Assembly: GCA_019116145.1 (NCBI GenBank)
Contig: DXCG01000021.1
Coordinates: forward strand, 1-33,485
Direction of reading: 5' to 3'
Source: Candidatus Phocaeicola gallistercoris
GTDB lineage: Bacteria; Bacteroidota; Bacteroidia; Bacteroidales; Bacteroidaceae
Length of the DNA stretch: 33,485 bases
In this document: in pieces, positions 17,057 through 25,081 of the stretch
How the letters are laid out: each line of letters starts with the position of its first letter
How positions within the stretch are numbered: the first letter of the stretch is position 1
Program-made: the position numbers and the translations under genes
Notes under the pieces: generated by a model
What the model saw: the letters and a program-made list of their open reading frames with translations, nothing else
The model's database searches: none
What the model was told of the DNA's origin: nothing

Positions 17057-17689
17057 ATGAAAGAAACAAAGAAATGCCCCTATTGTGGGGAAACCATTTT
17101 GGCAACAGCCAAAAAGTGTAAAAATTGTGGGGAATGGCTTTACGATCAAAATGAAATGAAGCTACAGAAAGAAAAAGAGGATATCCAAGTACAAGCAGTT
17201 AAAACAAATGTAAAGCCACATAGCTTCTTTGAGTATTATTTCGTAGACGTATTTATCCGCAATTATGCCAATTTTAAAGGTTCAACCAGCCGGAAACAAT
17301 TTTGGATGAGCTTTTTATGCTATTATATACTTATGACAGTGCTGATTTGCTATGAACTCTTCTTTTTAAACTATGTATTTGGATTTGAATCCCAATTTAT
17401 CTTATACCAAATTGCTTCTATAGCGTTAGCTATACCTGGCTGCGCCCTCGGAGTGCGTCGTTTGCACGATATTGGCAAGAGTGGTTGGTGGATATTAATT
17501 TCTATTGCGCCATTTGTAGGTCCAATTTGGTTATTGGTGTTATTTTGCAAAAAGGGCATCACAATCTGCGAACCAGTTAAACATACTATTAAAGATTATA
17601 TAGTATGGGGATTGATACCATTACTGTTTATACTAACAGTGGCTATTATATTCATATTAGATGACTCAGGAGCTCCTGCAACGTATTAA
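17057..17689 (+). CDS. Zinc-ribbon plus DUF805 membrane protein
   Basis: It is 210 aa. The N-terminal zinc ribbon CPYCGETILATAKKCKNCGEW is followed by a short Lys/Glu-rich linker. The DUF805 domain (about 65-205) is marked by NFKGSTSRKQFWMSFLCYYI, the motif VRRLHDIGKSGWWIL and PIWLLVLFCKKG. About four membrane segments are visible. DUF805 is a small integral-membrane family with no established function. Its first 90 bases are nearly identical to those of the next gene, so the pair is a recent tandem duplication. Confidence 0.92.
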   Translation: MKETKKCPYCGETILATAKKCKNCGEWLYDQNEMKLQKEKEDIQVQAVKTNVKPHSFFEYYFVDVFIRNYANFKGSTSRKQFWMSFLCYYILMTVLICYELFFLNYVFGFESQFILYQIASIALAIPGCALGVRRLHDIGKSGWWILISIAPFVGPIWLLVLFCKKGITICEPVKHTIKDYIVWGLIPLLFILTVAIIFILDDSGAPATY

Positions 17690-17710
17690 AAATATTAATT
17701 AATTATCACC

Positions 17711-18880
17711 ATGGAAGAAACGAAGAAATGCCCCTATTGCGGGGAAACCATCTTGGCTGCAGCCAAAAAATGTAAGTATTGTGGGGAATGGCTTCCCGAG
17801 GAAGACTCGGAACCTTCCGAAAAGAAAATGATAGCCTGTCCTGTCTGCGGAGAGGAAATAGAAGAAGGGACAAAGGAATGCCCTTACTGCCATGAACCGG
17901 TAACGCAAGAAAAACAGACTAAAGAAACAGAAATACCAAACGCTGCTCCTCCGGTCGAGCCTCCAGTAACACAGAAAATTTCGGAAGAAAAGAAACCGGA
18001 TAATCAAACACGCGGCTTCTTTGACTATTATTTTGTTGATGCATTCTTTAAACATTATGCCGATTTTAGCGGAAAAATCAGCCGGAAACAGTTCTGGATG
18101 GGATACCTTTGTTATGCCTTACTTATAACTGTGTTATCATGTCTTGATTTGCTCTTAGGAAGTCTGTTTATCATTACAATACTTGCATCTTTAGCGTTGA
18201 CAGTTCCGAGCATTGCTTTCGTTATTCGCCGTCTGCATGATATCGGGAAAAGTGGGTGGTGGATACTCATCTATCTTGTACCTTTAATCGGACCTATATG
18301 GTATCTTATTTTACTTTGCAAAAAAGGAGAAAGCCTATCGGAACGAGTAAAGCACCGTACTTCCGACTATATTGTTTGGGTTATCGGAATTATTCTTATC
18401 ATTTTATCCATAACAATCAGCTTGTCATCTGAAAACAATTCTTCCAGCGATGACTACGCTTATACAGAAGAAATAGACGAGTTTATGAATGACACCGAAG
18501 AAGACATTTCAGATAATGAAACAAATTATACAGGAGAATCGGCCGATTCAAGAATTGTACAATGGGCAAGTGACTTTTATACGAACTATGTTTTCAATGA
18601 TTACATAGAGGATTACGGATTCATAGACCAATATTGTACAGCCCAACTCAAACAAGAATTGCGTGACGCATACGAATACGATGGTGAAGGATATGCCCTT
18701 TGGCTATTCCGGTCGGGATTTCAAGACGGTCCGTCTGATGAATGTTATATAACAGGTGTAACCGATTTAGGGAACGGATGGTTCAGCATAGCAATGGTCG
18801 ATATGGGAAATGAAGCAGAACGCATTGTAGAAATCGTCGATGAGGATGGTTTTTTAAAATTTAATGCAATCGAACAATGA
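17711..18880 (+). CDS. Double zinc-ribbon plus DUF805 protein with extracytoplasmic tail
   Basis: It is 389 aa. Two zinc ribbons (CPYC...CKYC and CPVC...CPYC) occupy residues 7-60, with an acidic/proline linker to about 97. DUF805 follows (about 110-225; ISRKQFWMGYLCYALL, IRRLHDIGKSGWW). A further hydrophobic segment (VIGIILIILSITISL) precedes an acidic C-terminal domain of about 150 residues (ADSRIVQWASDFYTNYVFND, GWFSIAMVDMGNEAERIVEI), probably on the far side of the membrane. It is the longest of the paralogues. The gene starts 21 bp after the previous one and overlaps the next by 4 bp. Confidence 0.92.
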   Translation: MEETKKCPYCGETILAAAKKCKYCGEWLPEEDSEPSEKKMIACPVCGEEIEEGTKECPYCHEPVTQEKQTKETEIPNAAPPVEPPVTQKISEEKKPDNQTRGFFDYYFVDAFFKHYADFSGKISRKQFWMGYLCYALLITVLSCLDLLLGSLFIITILASLALTVPSIAFVIRRLHDIGKSGWWILIYLVPLIGPIWYLILLCKKGESLSERVKHRTSDYIVWVIGIILIILSITISLSSENNSSSDDYAYTEEIDEFMNDTEEDISDNETNYTGESADSRIVQWASDFYTNYVFNDYIEDYGFIDQYCTAQLKQELRDAYEYDGEGYALWLFRSGFQDGPSDECYITGVTDLGNGWFSIAMVDMGNEAERIVEIVDEDGFLKFNAIEQ

Positions 18881-19647
18881 AAAAATACTATGCATTGATA
18901 GGATTTATCGCACTGACAGCAGTTTCATCGTGTGCACACGATGAAACTGCCACTGCTGCATTAAACAACAATATCGACTCACTTTCGTATGCCATTGGCA
19001 CGACACATACACAAGGACTGAATGCTTACCTAAGCAAACAGTTCGGCATGGATACGACGCAAACAGATAAATTTCTGAAAGGTTTGAAAGATGGTTTCAA
19101 TTTGCACAAGCAAGATGAAAAAGCTTATGCCATCGGATTAGGGATAGCGCAACAACTGAATAAAGTAATTGAGAATACAAATCGAACTTTATTTGCCGAC
19201 GATTCTTCGAAAAGAATCAGCATAGAGAATTATATGGCAGGCCTCACCGATGTATTAAAAGGGACAAGCAAGTTGTCGCACAAAGAGGTACAAACATGCA
19301 TCGCACAAGCAGATAAAAAAGTATCTGTTCAACCGTCTCCCCAGAAACCGACACGCAATCAGGCACGTCCTCAAACAAGCATAAAGAAACCGAAACCACG
19401 CCAACCGGTACGGAATTATTATTTATGCAAACGGTGCAGAATGCTGATAGAAGCTCCTCAAACGCCTAACGGTAGTGGATGCAGTGCTGCAACATTTCAT
19501 GCGTGGAATAAAATCTGTCCGGTAGGGACCGAACATGCCTACTCGTGTAAGCGATGTGGTATCCAAGTGGAAACAAACAAAATGCCGCCCGGTGGCAATT
19601 TTAGTTGCCTGAATAATCAGGCTCATTATTGGACAAAATTGTATTAA
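18877..19647 (+). CDS. Lipoprotein with FKBP N-terminal domain and two Cys/His motifs
   Basis: It is 256 aa. The signal sequence ends in lipobox VSSC near residue 19. Residues about 30-145 match the FKBP-type isomerase N-terminal domain (IDSLSYAIGTTHTQGLNAYL, FLKGLKDGF, AYAIGLGIAQQL, YMAGLTDVL). The catalytic FKBP domain that normally follows is absent. A basic linker (KPTRNQARPQTSIKKPKPRQ) leads to two copies of CxxC-x14/16-C-x5-H-x-W (about 184-215 and 221-253), probable metal-binding modules. It is the last gene of the operon, overlaps the previous by 4 bp and ends before a strong terminator. Confidence 0.88.
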   Translation: MKKYYALIGFIALTAVSSCAHDETATAALNNNIDSLSYAIGTTHTQGLNAYLSKQFGMDTTQTDKFLKGLKDGFNLHKQDEKAYAIGLGIAQQLNKVIENTNRTLFADDSSKRISIENYMAGLTDVLKGTSKLSHKEVQTCIAQADKKVSVQPSPQKPTRNQARPQTSIKKPKPRQPVRNYYLCKRCRMLIEAPQTPNGSGCSAATFHAWNKICPVGTEHAYSCKRCGIQVETNKMPPGGNFSCLNNQAHYWTKLY

Positions 19648-19652
19648 TTTCT

Positions 19653-19687
19653 AAAAAAGACCACCTGATTTTTCGGTGGTCTTTTTT
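19653..19687. terminator. Terminator of the zinc-ribbon operon (probably bidirectional)
   Basis: AAAAAAGACCACC pairs with GGTGGTCTTTTTTT around a 9-nt loop. The A-run on the left and T-run on the right serve both the plus-strand operon and the convergent kinase gene. Confidence 0.88.
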
Positions 19688-19692
19688 TAGAA

Positions 19693-19740
19693 GGTGATGA
19701 GAAACAGACTGCTTTCTCATCTCCTTTTCATCTGTTTCTC
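19693..19740. other. Overlapping alternative hairpins between convergent genes
   Basis: Segment 19693-19704 pairs with 19713-19724 (11 of 12 bp, loop of 8). The overlapping segment GAGAAACAGA (19699-19708) pairs equally well with TCTGTTTCTC (19731-19740). The two stems share bases and cannot form together. It lies just after the operon terminator, in the 3' untranslated region of the kinase transcript. Confidence 0.45.
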
Positions 19741-19770
19741 TTGACATTTTTGTAACGGTTCACCCGCCTT

Positions 19771-21711
19771 TCAATAACCATCACGCCCCCAATCGTCTTG
19801 ATCTTCTTCCAACGCTTTCCGGGTTAGCGGGTCATACTCCTCTATCCGCCATGTGCCATCTTCTTGCAAAGTGCGTTTACGTACAGTTCCATCGGGCAGT
19901 GTTTCTTCCGACTCTGTGACAACGATGAAATGCATACCTGTACGTTCGCTTATCTCCAATTGCTTCTTGTTTATGAGATATTGATAGGCATTTTCTTGTG
20001 CACTGACAGCCGAAGCGACAATCTCTTTACATTGTCCGTACAATGCCGACTCGGGAGATACTTGTTCTTTCAACCACCTGTCGACTTCTGTCTTGGCTTC
20101 ATGCCTCCAATAACCAATTTGTACTTTCACAAACGAGTCGGATGTCTGCAAAGTATCGCAAAAATGAAGGAGATTGCAAAAGTGCCGGAATGCGGCAACC
20201 GAAGCTCTCCGATAAGTTTGTTCATTTAAAGGAAGCAAGTCATCTTGCCGATATAACGCTGCGATCTTAGCCTCAACCAACGGGCGATATAGCCTCTTCA
20301 AACGCGCATACGTCCGGTCTAATGCATAGTCTATTTGTTTGTAATGCTTTTCTTCGTTCATGCCATGTGCTTTCTGGTACGCTTTTTCTTGCTCATAGAA
20401 TTCTTCTTTAAGTTGCATCCTCAGACCTCCGTCTTTTTGCATGTTCTTCAATAAGTCTGCCAATGCCTTTTTATCTGAAATCCGATCAAATTGTTGCATG
20501 ATGGCAAGCATCTTATCGCTGACTGCACAATCGATTTGATTACAAATATCCAAGCCATGTTGTCCGGGTCCGAATGCCATTGGTGCCTCTTGATAAGCCG
20601 CTCCAAAAAAATCTGTGGCAGCCGGGATATGCAATGTATCGGGAGAAATTACAGGAATGCTTGTCCTTTCATCAATTTCCTTTTCAGGAGAAACTATTAT
20701 TTCATCGGCTGCGGGAATAGAATCTGACAATAAATCCGGGAACTTTACCGGCTGTACATCAACTCCGCGAAGCGTATCTTCAGAAGGAACCATACGGATG
20801 GTTGTGTCCGATGAATGCGAAACGATTGGTACGACCGCATGATTTTGGCGAGTCTGCTTCCCGATAACAATCCAACCAACGGAAAAGGCAACCACAAACA
20901 GTATAAGAAATGTGTAGGCTATCTTTTTAAGATAGTTCATCCTGCGAAGGAGCAAGGAAACTTCCTCTACATGAGAAAGACGTTTTTCCGGAAGTTTCTT
21001 ACAACAAGCCTTACCGACAAGCCGGAAAGTCCAATCGGCCGGACGCATCTCCTGCAGGATAATCCCCAACGAATAGATGTCCATGCGTGCATCAGGCACA
21101 CGACTTCCGGCTGTCAATTCGGGAGCAGCATACCGGCGTGTACCAGCAGGTTCTTTAAGTATGGCATAATTGTCGGCATCCGAGAAACCAAAATCAATTA
21201 GTTTGACGTGTTGCCCATTATGGGTAATCAGTATGTTTTCAGGCTTTAAGTCGCGATGTACAATCTGCTTGCCATGTAAATAGGAAAGTGCATCGCACAA
21301 TTCTGTTACAATATGGACAGCATCTCTATGCTTTATTCGTTTTTGAGAAAGATATTCCCGTAAGTTAACACCATCGATAAACTCTAAAACGATACACACG
21401 CCCAACGATGGAATATCTTCTATTCCATACGTTTGTACAATTCTATGATGGGAAAGCGAATAACCGATTTCGAACTCTTTCCGCAACAATGTCTGAAAGA
21501 AGGGATCGGAAGCATAAACCGGTTTCAAACATTTCAACACAAACCATTTGCCCATCCGTTTGGCTTTAAACAAAACACTATAACCATGCGATGGGTTTCC
21601 AAGAGGAAGGAGCTCTGTAAACGAGGCAGAATAAAAGCCGTCATTACCTCCTACTATAAAACCGGAATCTGAAGTTACTTCATCGACCATTATCTTTTCT
21701 TTATTCCACAA
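19771..21711 (-). CDS. Transmembrane Hanks-type Ser/Thr protein kinase
   Basis: It is 646 aa. The kinase domain (about 30-255) has all key residues: catalytic Lys60 (FVLKCLK), the alpha-C Glu (RKEFEIG), HRDLKPEN (152-159), DFG (173-175), GTRRYAAPE ending at 198 and DIYSLGIIL. One membrane span (about 264-284) separates it from an extracytoplasmic region of about 360 residues with helical, charged stretches and a strand-rich tail (LPDGTVRKRTLQEDGTWRIE). No PASTA repeats are seen, so the sensor half is unlike classical PknB. The start overlaps the end of pgeF by 11 bp; Met8 (21690) would avoid the overlap. It is convergent with the zinc-ribbon operon; a shared pathway is inference. Confidence 0.92.
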   Translation of the reverse strand: MWNKEKIMVDEVTSDSGFIVGGNDGFYSASFTELLPLGNPSHGYSVLFKAKRMGKWFVLKCLKPVYASDPFFQTLLRKEFEIGYSLSHHRIVQTYGIEDIPSLGVCIVLEFIDGVNLREYLSQKRIKHRDAVHIVTELCDALSYLHGKQIVHRDLKPENILITHNGQHVKLIDFGFSDADNYAILKEPAGTRRYAAPELTAGSRVPDARMDIYSLGIILQEMRPADWTFRLVGKACCKKLPEKRLSHVEEVSLLLRRMNYLKKIAYTFLILFVVAFSVGWIVIGKQTRQNHAVVPIVSHSSDTTIRMVPSEDTLRGVDVQPVKFPDLLSDSIPAADEIIVSPEKEIDERTSIPVISPDTLHIPAATDFFGAAYQEAPMAFGPGQHGLDICNQIDCAVSDKMLAIMQQFDRISDKKALADLLKNMQKDGGLRMQLKEEFYEQEKAYQKAHGMNEEKHYKQIDYALDRTYARLKRLYRPLVEAKIAALYRQDDLLPLNEQTYRRASVAAFRHFCNLLHFCDTLQTSDSFVKVQIGYWRHEAKTEVDRWLKEQVSPESALYGQCKEIVASAVSAQENAYQYLINKKQLEISERTGMHFIVVTESEETLPDGTVRKRTLQEDGTWRIEEYDPLTRKALEEDQDDWGRDGY

Positions 21712-22504
21712 GCATTATCCCCGATAATATACGACCGGAATTGATACCCTGACGACGTGCAGAAAAAAATGTATCGTTTTCTGTATATGTACAAATGCCA
21801 GCAAGCTCGATATTCCCTAAAGGGACTCCAGAAGAAAGCAACTGCAAACGATTGGCTTCCCACAAATCAAGATGCCACCTGCCTCCTATATTACGAGCGA
21901 TACGATGCATGTCAAATTGTGCATCACTGAAAGAACAATAAACCTCATCGCCCACTTCAAATGCAACTTGCGATATACTCGGTCCTATGCAAGCCACGAC
22001 ATCTGTACCACATGTCCCATACGTTACATTCATTTCCCATAATGTTTTCTCCACAATACGAGCCAATGTGCCACGCCATCCGGCATGAATTGCAGCAACA
22101 ACATGGTTCCGCCTGTAGTAACACAATACAGGTACACAATCGGCTGTAGATACAGCTATACAAATACGATTGACGGAAGTTACCAAAGCATCGGTCCCTT
22201 CTAAAGAAACACCTTGATCATCCTTATGGAGAGAAAGGAAATGAGTGTCAATCGTCAATACACGAGTTTCATGTATTTGATGAGGAAGAAAGAGTTGAGC
22301 CGGTTTTTCGGGCAATATACGACATAACAATTCTTTATTCTTCTCAACATCTGCTATTTCATCGCCACAATACGGATTACAATTAAACGAAGCATAGCTA
22401 CCTTTACTATAGCCTCCATATCTTGTTGTTGAAAAACAAAAAATTTCCGGATACTGCCGTACTACATCGTATATCAATAAGCGTTTATCAGAACTATATC
22501 GCAT
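21701..22504 (-). CDS. pgeF: Peptidoglycan editing factor PgeF (YfiH/DUF152 family)
   Basis: A cytoplasmic zinc enzyme of the YfiH family, once called polyphenol oxidase or laccase. In E. coli it removes misincorporated Ser from UDP-MurNAc precursors, and homologues have purine-nucleoside activity. It is 267 aa. Metal-ligand motifs are present: PHQIH, STADCVPVL and AAIHAGWRG, with CFSTTRYGGYSKGSYASFN at the N-terminus. It starts 2 bp after obg, so translation is probably coupled, and its end overlaps the kinase start. Confidence 0.94.
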   Translation of the reverse strand: MRYSSDKRLLIYDVVRQYPEIFCFSTTRYGGYSKGSYASFNCNPYCGDEIADVEKNKELLCRILPEKPAQLFLPHQIHETRVLTIDTHFLSLHKDDQGVSLEGTDALVTSVNRICIAVSTADCVPVLCYYRRNHVVAAIHAGWRGTLARIVEKTLWEMNVTYGTCGTDVVACIGPSISQVAFEVGDEVYCSFSDAQFDMHRIARNIGGRWHLDLWEANRLQLLSSGVPLGNIELAGICTYTENDTFFSARRQGINSGRILSGIMLVE

Positions 22505-22506
22505 AT

Positions 22507-23691
22507 TTATCTCCCGGACGTATCATCCCAATCCTCTTCTTCATACTCGTAATCAATATCATCATCAGCATCTTCGTCTTCATACTCATAATCAAACTCT
22601 TCATCTTCACCCAAATCATGCAACTCTTGTTGTAAGACCTGCATATTTTTCGGACGGTGAACTATCGTTTCCGCATGTATATCATCCAAACGATTACTTT
22701 CTTTATTCAATTCTGCCCAAAGAATATTTTTCAATTCTTGGATTCCCATACCTGTTACTGATGAAATAAATACATAAGGCACATCTTGAGGCAACGAAGG
22801 AATCAGCAATTGTATTAATTCATCGTCCAGCATGTCGCTTTTTGTTATTGCCAATACCCGCTGTTTATCGAGCAACTCCGGATTGAAGTTTGTCAATTCC
22901 CCCAATAAGATTTCATATTCTTTCTTTATATCCTCTGTATCACCCGGGACCATAAACAACAGCAACGAATTACGTTCGATGTGACGTAAGAACCTCAACC
23001 CTAATCCTTTTCCTTCACTGGCTCCTTCTATGATACCGGGGATATCTGCCATCACAAACGATTTCCCTTCGTGATAAGGAACGATTCCCAAATTCGGTTC
23101 GAGCGTAGTAAACGGATAATTCGCGATCTTAGGACGGGCAGCCGACACGACAGAAAGGAGAGTCGATTTTCCGGCATTAGGAAATCCGACCAATCCTACA
23201 TCGGCCAACAGTTTCAATTCCAATATTACAGTCATTTCCTGCATAGGTTCTCCCGGCTGGGCAAAACGCGGAGCCTGACGTGTAGCTGTACGGAAATGCC
23301 AATTCCCTAAACCGCCACGTCCACCTTTCAGCAAAATCACTTCTTGCCCATGTTCGGTTATATCGCATACATACTCGCCGGTTTCAGCATTATACACCAC
23401 CGTTCCACAAGGGACTTCTATTACCTTATCGGCACCATCTTTCCCGAAACTTTTATTACGGGAACCGTTCTCTCCGTTTTCGGCAAACACATGCCGTTCA
23501 TACTTCAAGTGCAATAACGTCCAGTAATTCCGATTTCCCCGTAAAATGACATGACCTCCCCGTCCTCCATCGCCACCATCAGGACCACCATTCGGCATGT
23601 ATTTCTCACGACGCATGTGCACTGACCCGCGTCCTCCTTTTCCCGACCGGCAATAGATCTTTACATAATCAACAAAATTCGATTCTGCCAT
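22507..23691 (-). CDS. obg: GTPase Obg (CgtA)
   Basis: Essential GTPase for 50S assembly and stress control. It is 394 aa. The glycine-rich Obg fold (1-158: [31 protein letters not shown]) precedes the G domain, with P-loop GFPNAGKST (169-177), the YPFTT switch, DIPGII and TKSD. The C-terminal OCT domain of Gram-positive Obg is absent; a strongly acidic Asp/Glu/Tyr tail of about 40 residues ends the protein. The order adk-obg-pgeF is conserved in Bacteroidales. No TAnnTTTG box was found in the 153-bp gap before it. Confidence 0.97.
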   Translation of the reverse strand: MAESNFVDYVKIYCRSGKGGRGSVHMRREKYMPNGGPDGGDGGRGGHVILRGNRNYWTLLHLKYERHVFAENGENGSRNKSFGKDGADKVIEVPCGTVVYNAETGEYVCDITEHGQEVILLKGGRGGLGNWHFRTATRQAPRFAQPGEPMQEMTVILELKLLADVGLVGFPNAGKSTLLSVVSAARPKIANYPFTTLEPNLGIVPYHEGKSFVMADIPGIIEGASEGKGLGLRFLRHIERNSLLLFMVPGDTEDIKKEYEILLGELTNFNPELLDKQRVLAITKSDMLDDELIQLLIPSLPQDVPYVFISSVTGMGIQELKNILWAELNKESNRLDDIHAETIVHRPKNMQVLQQELHDLGEDEEFDYEYEDEDADDDIDYEYEEEDWDDTSGR

Positions 23692-23780
23692 AAAAAAATT
23701 CCTTCACCTTTTTAGTAAAATATCACGATGTCTTTATAAAAATGTGCTCGTGTTTCAACGAAAATGTCGGCACAATAAAA

Positions 23781-23830
23781 AAGAAAGAGAATGAAAAAAA
23801 TCCGCCATACACGAACATTTTCCATTCTCT
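23781..23830 (-). terminator. Probable terminator after adk
   Basis: On the minus strand AGAGAATG plus G and AAAA pair with TTTT, T and CATTCTCT (one G-T) around a large loop, followed by TTTCTTTTTT. It lies between adk and obg. The large loop makes it weaker than the other terminators here. Confidence 0.5.
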
Positions 23831-23844
23831 GTTTACTTGCTCTA

Positions 23845-24414
23845 TTAAAGTTTATCTACAGATTCACTTATTGCTGCAAATATTCCATCCATAGTACCAA
23901 GTCCATTGATATAACAATACTTCCCGTCATTCTTATACCAATCGATCAAAGGGGCAGTTTGAGAATGATAAACAGCCAGACGCTTCTTTATTGTTTCTTC
24001 ATTATCATCAGCACGTCCCGACTCTTGTCCGCGTTTAATTAAACGAACCATCAATTCATCTTCCGGCACTTCCAAGTCTAACATAATAGAAACTTCCTGT
24101 CCACGTTCATTCAACATTTTCTTCAAAGCCTCCGCTTGTGCTATTGTACGAGGAAATCCATCGAAAATAACTCCTTTACTATTTTTGAAACTATCGAAAA
24201 CATTTGCCAAAATATCAATCATCAGCTCATCCGGAATCAACTGACCGTTATCAATATACCCCTTGGCAGTCTTGCCCAATTCAGTTCCATTCTTTATTTC
24301 TGCACGCAAAACATCACCGGTAGAAATATGATTTAAGCCATATTTCTCAACAAGACGGGCACTCTGAGTACCTTTTCCCGAGCCCGGTGCTCCAAAAATT
24401 ACAATATTCAACAT
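23845..24414 (-). CDS. adk: Adenylate kinase
   Basis: Interconverts ATP plus AMP with two ADP in the cytoplasm. It is 189 aa, the short form without the zinc-binding LID insertion. The P-loop FGAPGSGKGTQS is near residues 6-17, the AMP-binding HISTGDVLR and FDGFPRT follow, and the short LID has RGQESGRADDN. It starts 30 bp after hpt, so the two are probably co-transcribed. A likely terminator follows it. Confidence 0.98.
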   Translation of the reverse strand: MLNIVIFGAPGSGKGTQSARLVEKYGLNHISTGDVLRAEIKNGTELGKTAKGYIDNGQLIPDELMIDILANVFDSFKNSKGVIFDGFPRTIAQAEALKKMLNERGQEVSIMLDLEVPEDELMVRLIKRGQESGRADDNEETIKKRLAVYHSQTAPLIDWYKNDGKYCYINGLGTMDGIFAAISESVDKL

Positions 24415-24444
24415 CTTTATTACCTTTTAATTTAAATAATTAAT

Positions 24445-24981
24445 TTACTCTACTATCGTATAAATATCTCGATAATTACGTCCCAATCCTTCATAATCCA
24501 ATCCATAACCCACGATAAAATCGTTTGGAATATGCATTGCCACATAATCAATGGCTAAATCTATTTTCAATTTTTCAGGCTTCAACAATAATGTTGCAAT
24601 CCGTATCTCTTTAGGATGATATGCCGATATTTTTTTTATTAAAGCCTGCATAGTAAGTCCCGTATCGACAATGTCTTCTACTATTACTACTGTGCGTCCC
24701 GATATATCAGTATTCAAACCGACCAATTCTTTTACCTCTCCGGTCGAAACAGTTCCTTGATAAGAAGCTAATTTAACGAATGAGATTTCACATGGAATGG
24801 AAAGGTTTTTCATCAAATCGGATGTAAACATGAAAGCTCCATTCAAAACACTTATAAAAACAGGGGCTTCCCCTTGTAAATCACGACTAATTTCATCAGC
24901 AACACGAATTACTTCTTTCTGGATTTGTTCTTCCGGAATAAATGTTCTAAAGCATTTATCTTTTATTTGAATCAGAGACAT
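24445..24981 (-). CDS. hpt: Hypoxanthine phosphoribosyltransferase
   Basis: Purine salvage: hypoxanthine or guanine plus PRPP gives IMP or GMP. It is 178 aa, normal. The PRPP-binding motif VVIVEDIVDTGLTM and the base-recognition region DFIVGYGLDYEGLGRNYRDI are both clear. It heads the hpt-adk-obg-pgeF-kinase set, joining nucleotide and ribosome functions as in relatives. It is divergent from nnr, with a TAATTTTG box 26 bp upstream. Confidence 0.96.
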   Translation of the reverse strand: MSLIQIKDKCFRTFIPEEQIQKEVIRVADEISRDLQGEAPVFISVLNGAFMFTSDLMKNLSIPCEISFVKLASYQGTVSTGEVKELVGLNTDISGRTVVIVEDIVDTGLTMQALIKKISAYHPKEIRIATLLLKPEKLKIDLAIDYVAMHIPNDFIVGYGLDYEGLGRNYRDIYTIVE

Positions 24982-25006
24982 ATATTGACAACATTAAAAA
25001 TTGGGA

Positions 25007-25014
25007 CAAAATTA
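25007..25014 (-). promoter_or_regulatory. hpt promoter -7 box
   Basis: TAATTTTG on the minus strand matches TAnnTTTG, 26 bp before the hpt ATG. The -33 element is not clear. Confidence 0.5.
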
Positions 25015-25047
25015 CGAATAATCCCTTAATTTTCTATACTTTTTTCG

Positions 25048-25055
25048 TACTTTTA
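25048..25055 (+). promoter_or_regulatory. Possible nnr promoter -7 box
   Basis: TACTTTTA differs from TAnnTTTG at the last base. It lies 27 bp before the preferred nnr ATG. Weak evidence. Confidence 0.3.
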
Positions 25056-25081
25056 CCGGCAAATAGCTATTGAGAATTACA

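Noticed and set aside
25070-25081. TTG start for nnr
   Set aside because: ATG 25082 matches the family N-terminus and suits the likely promoter position.
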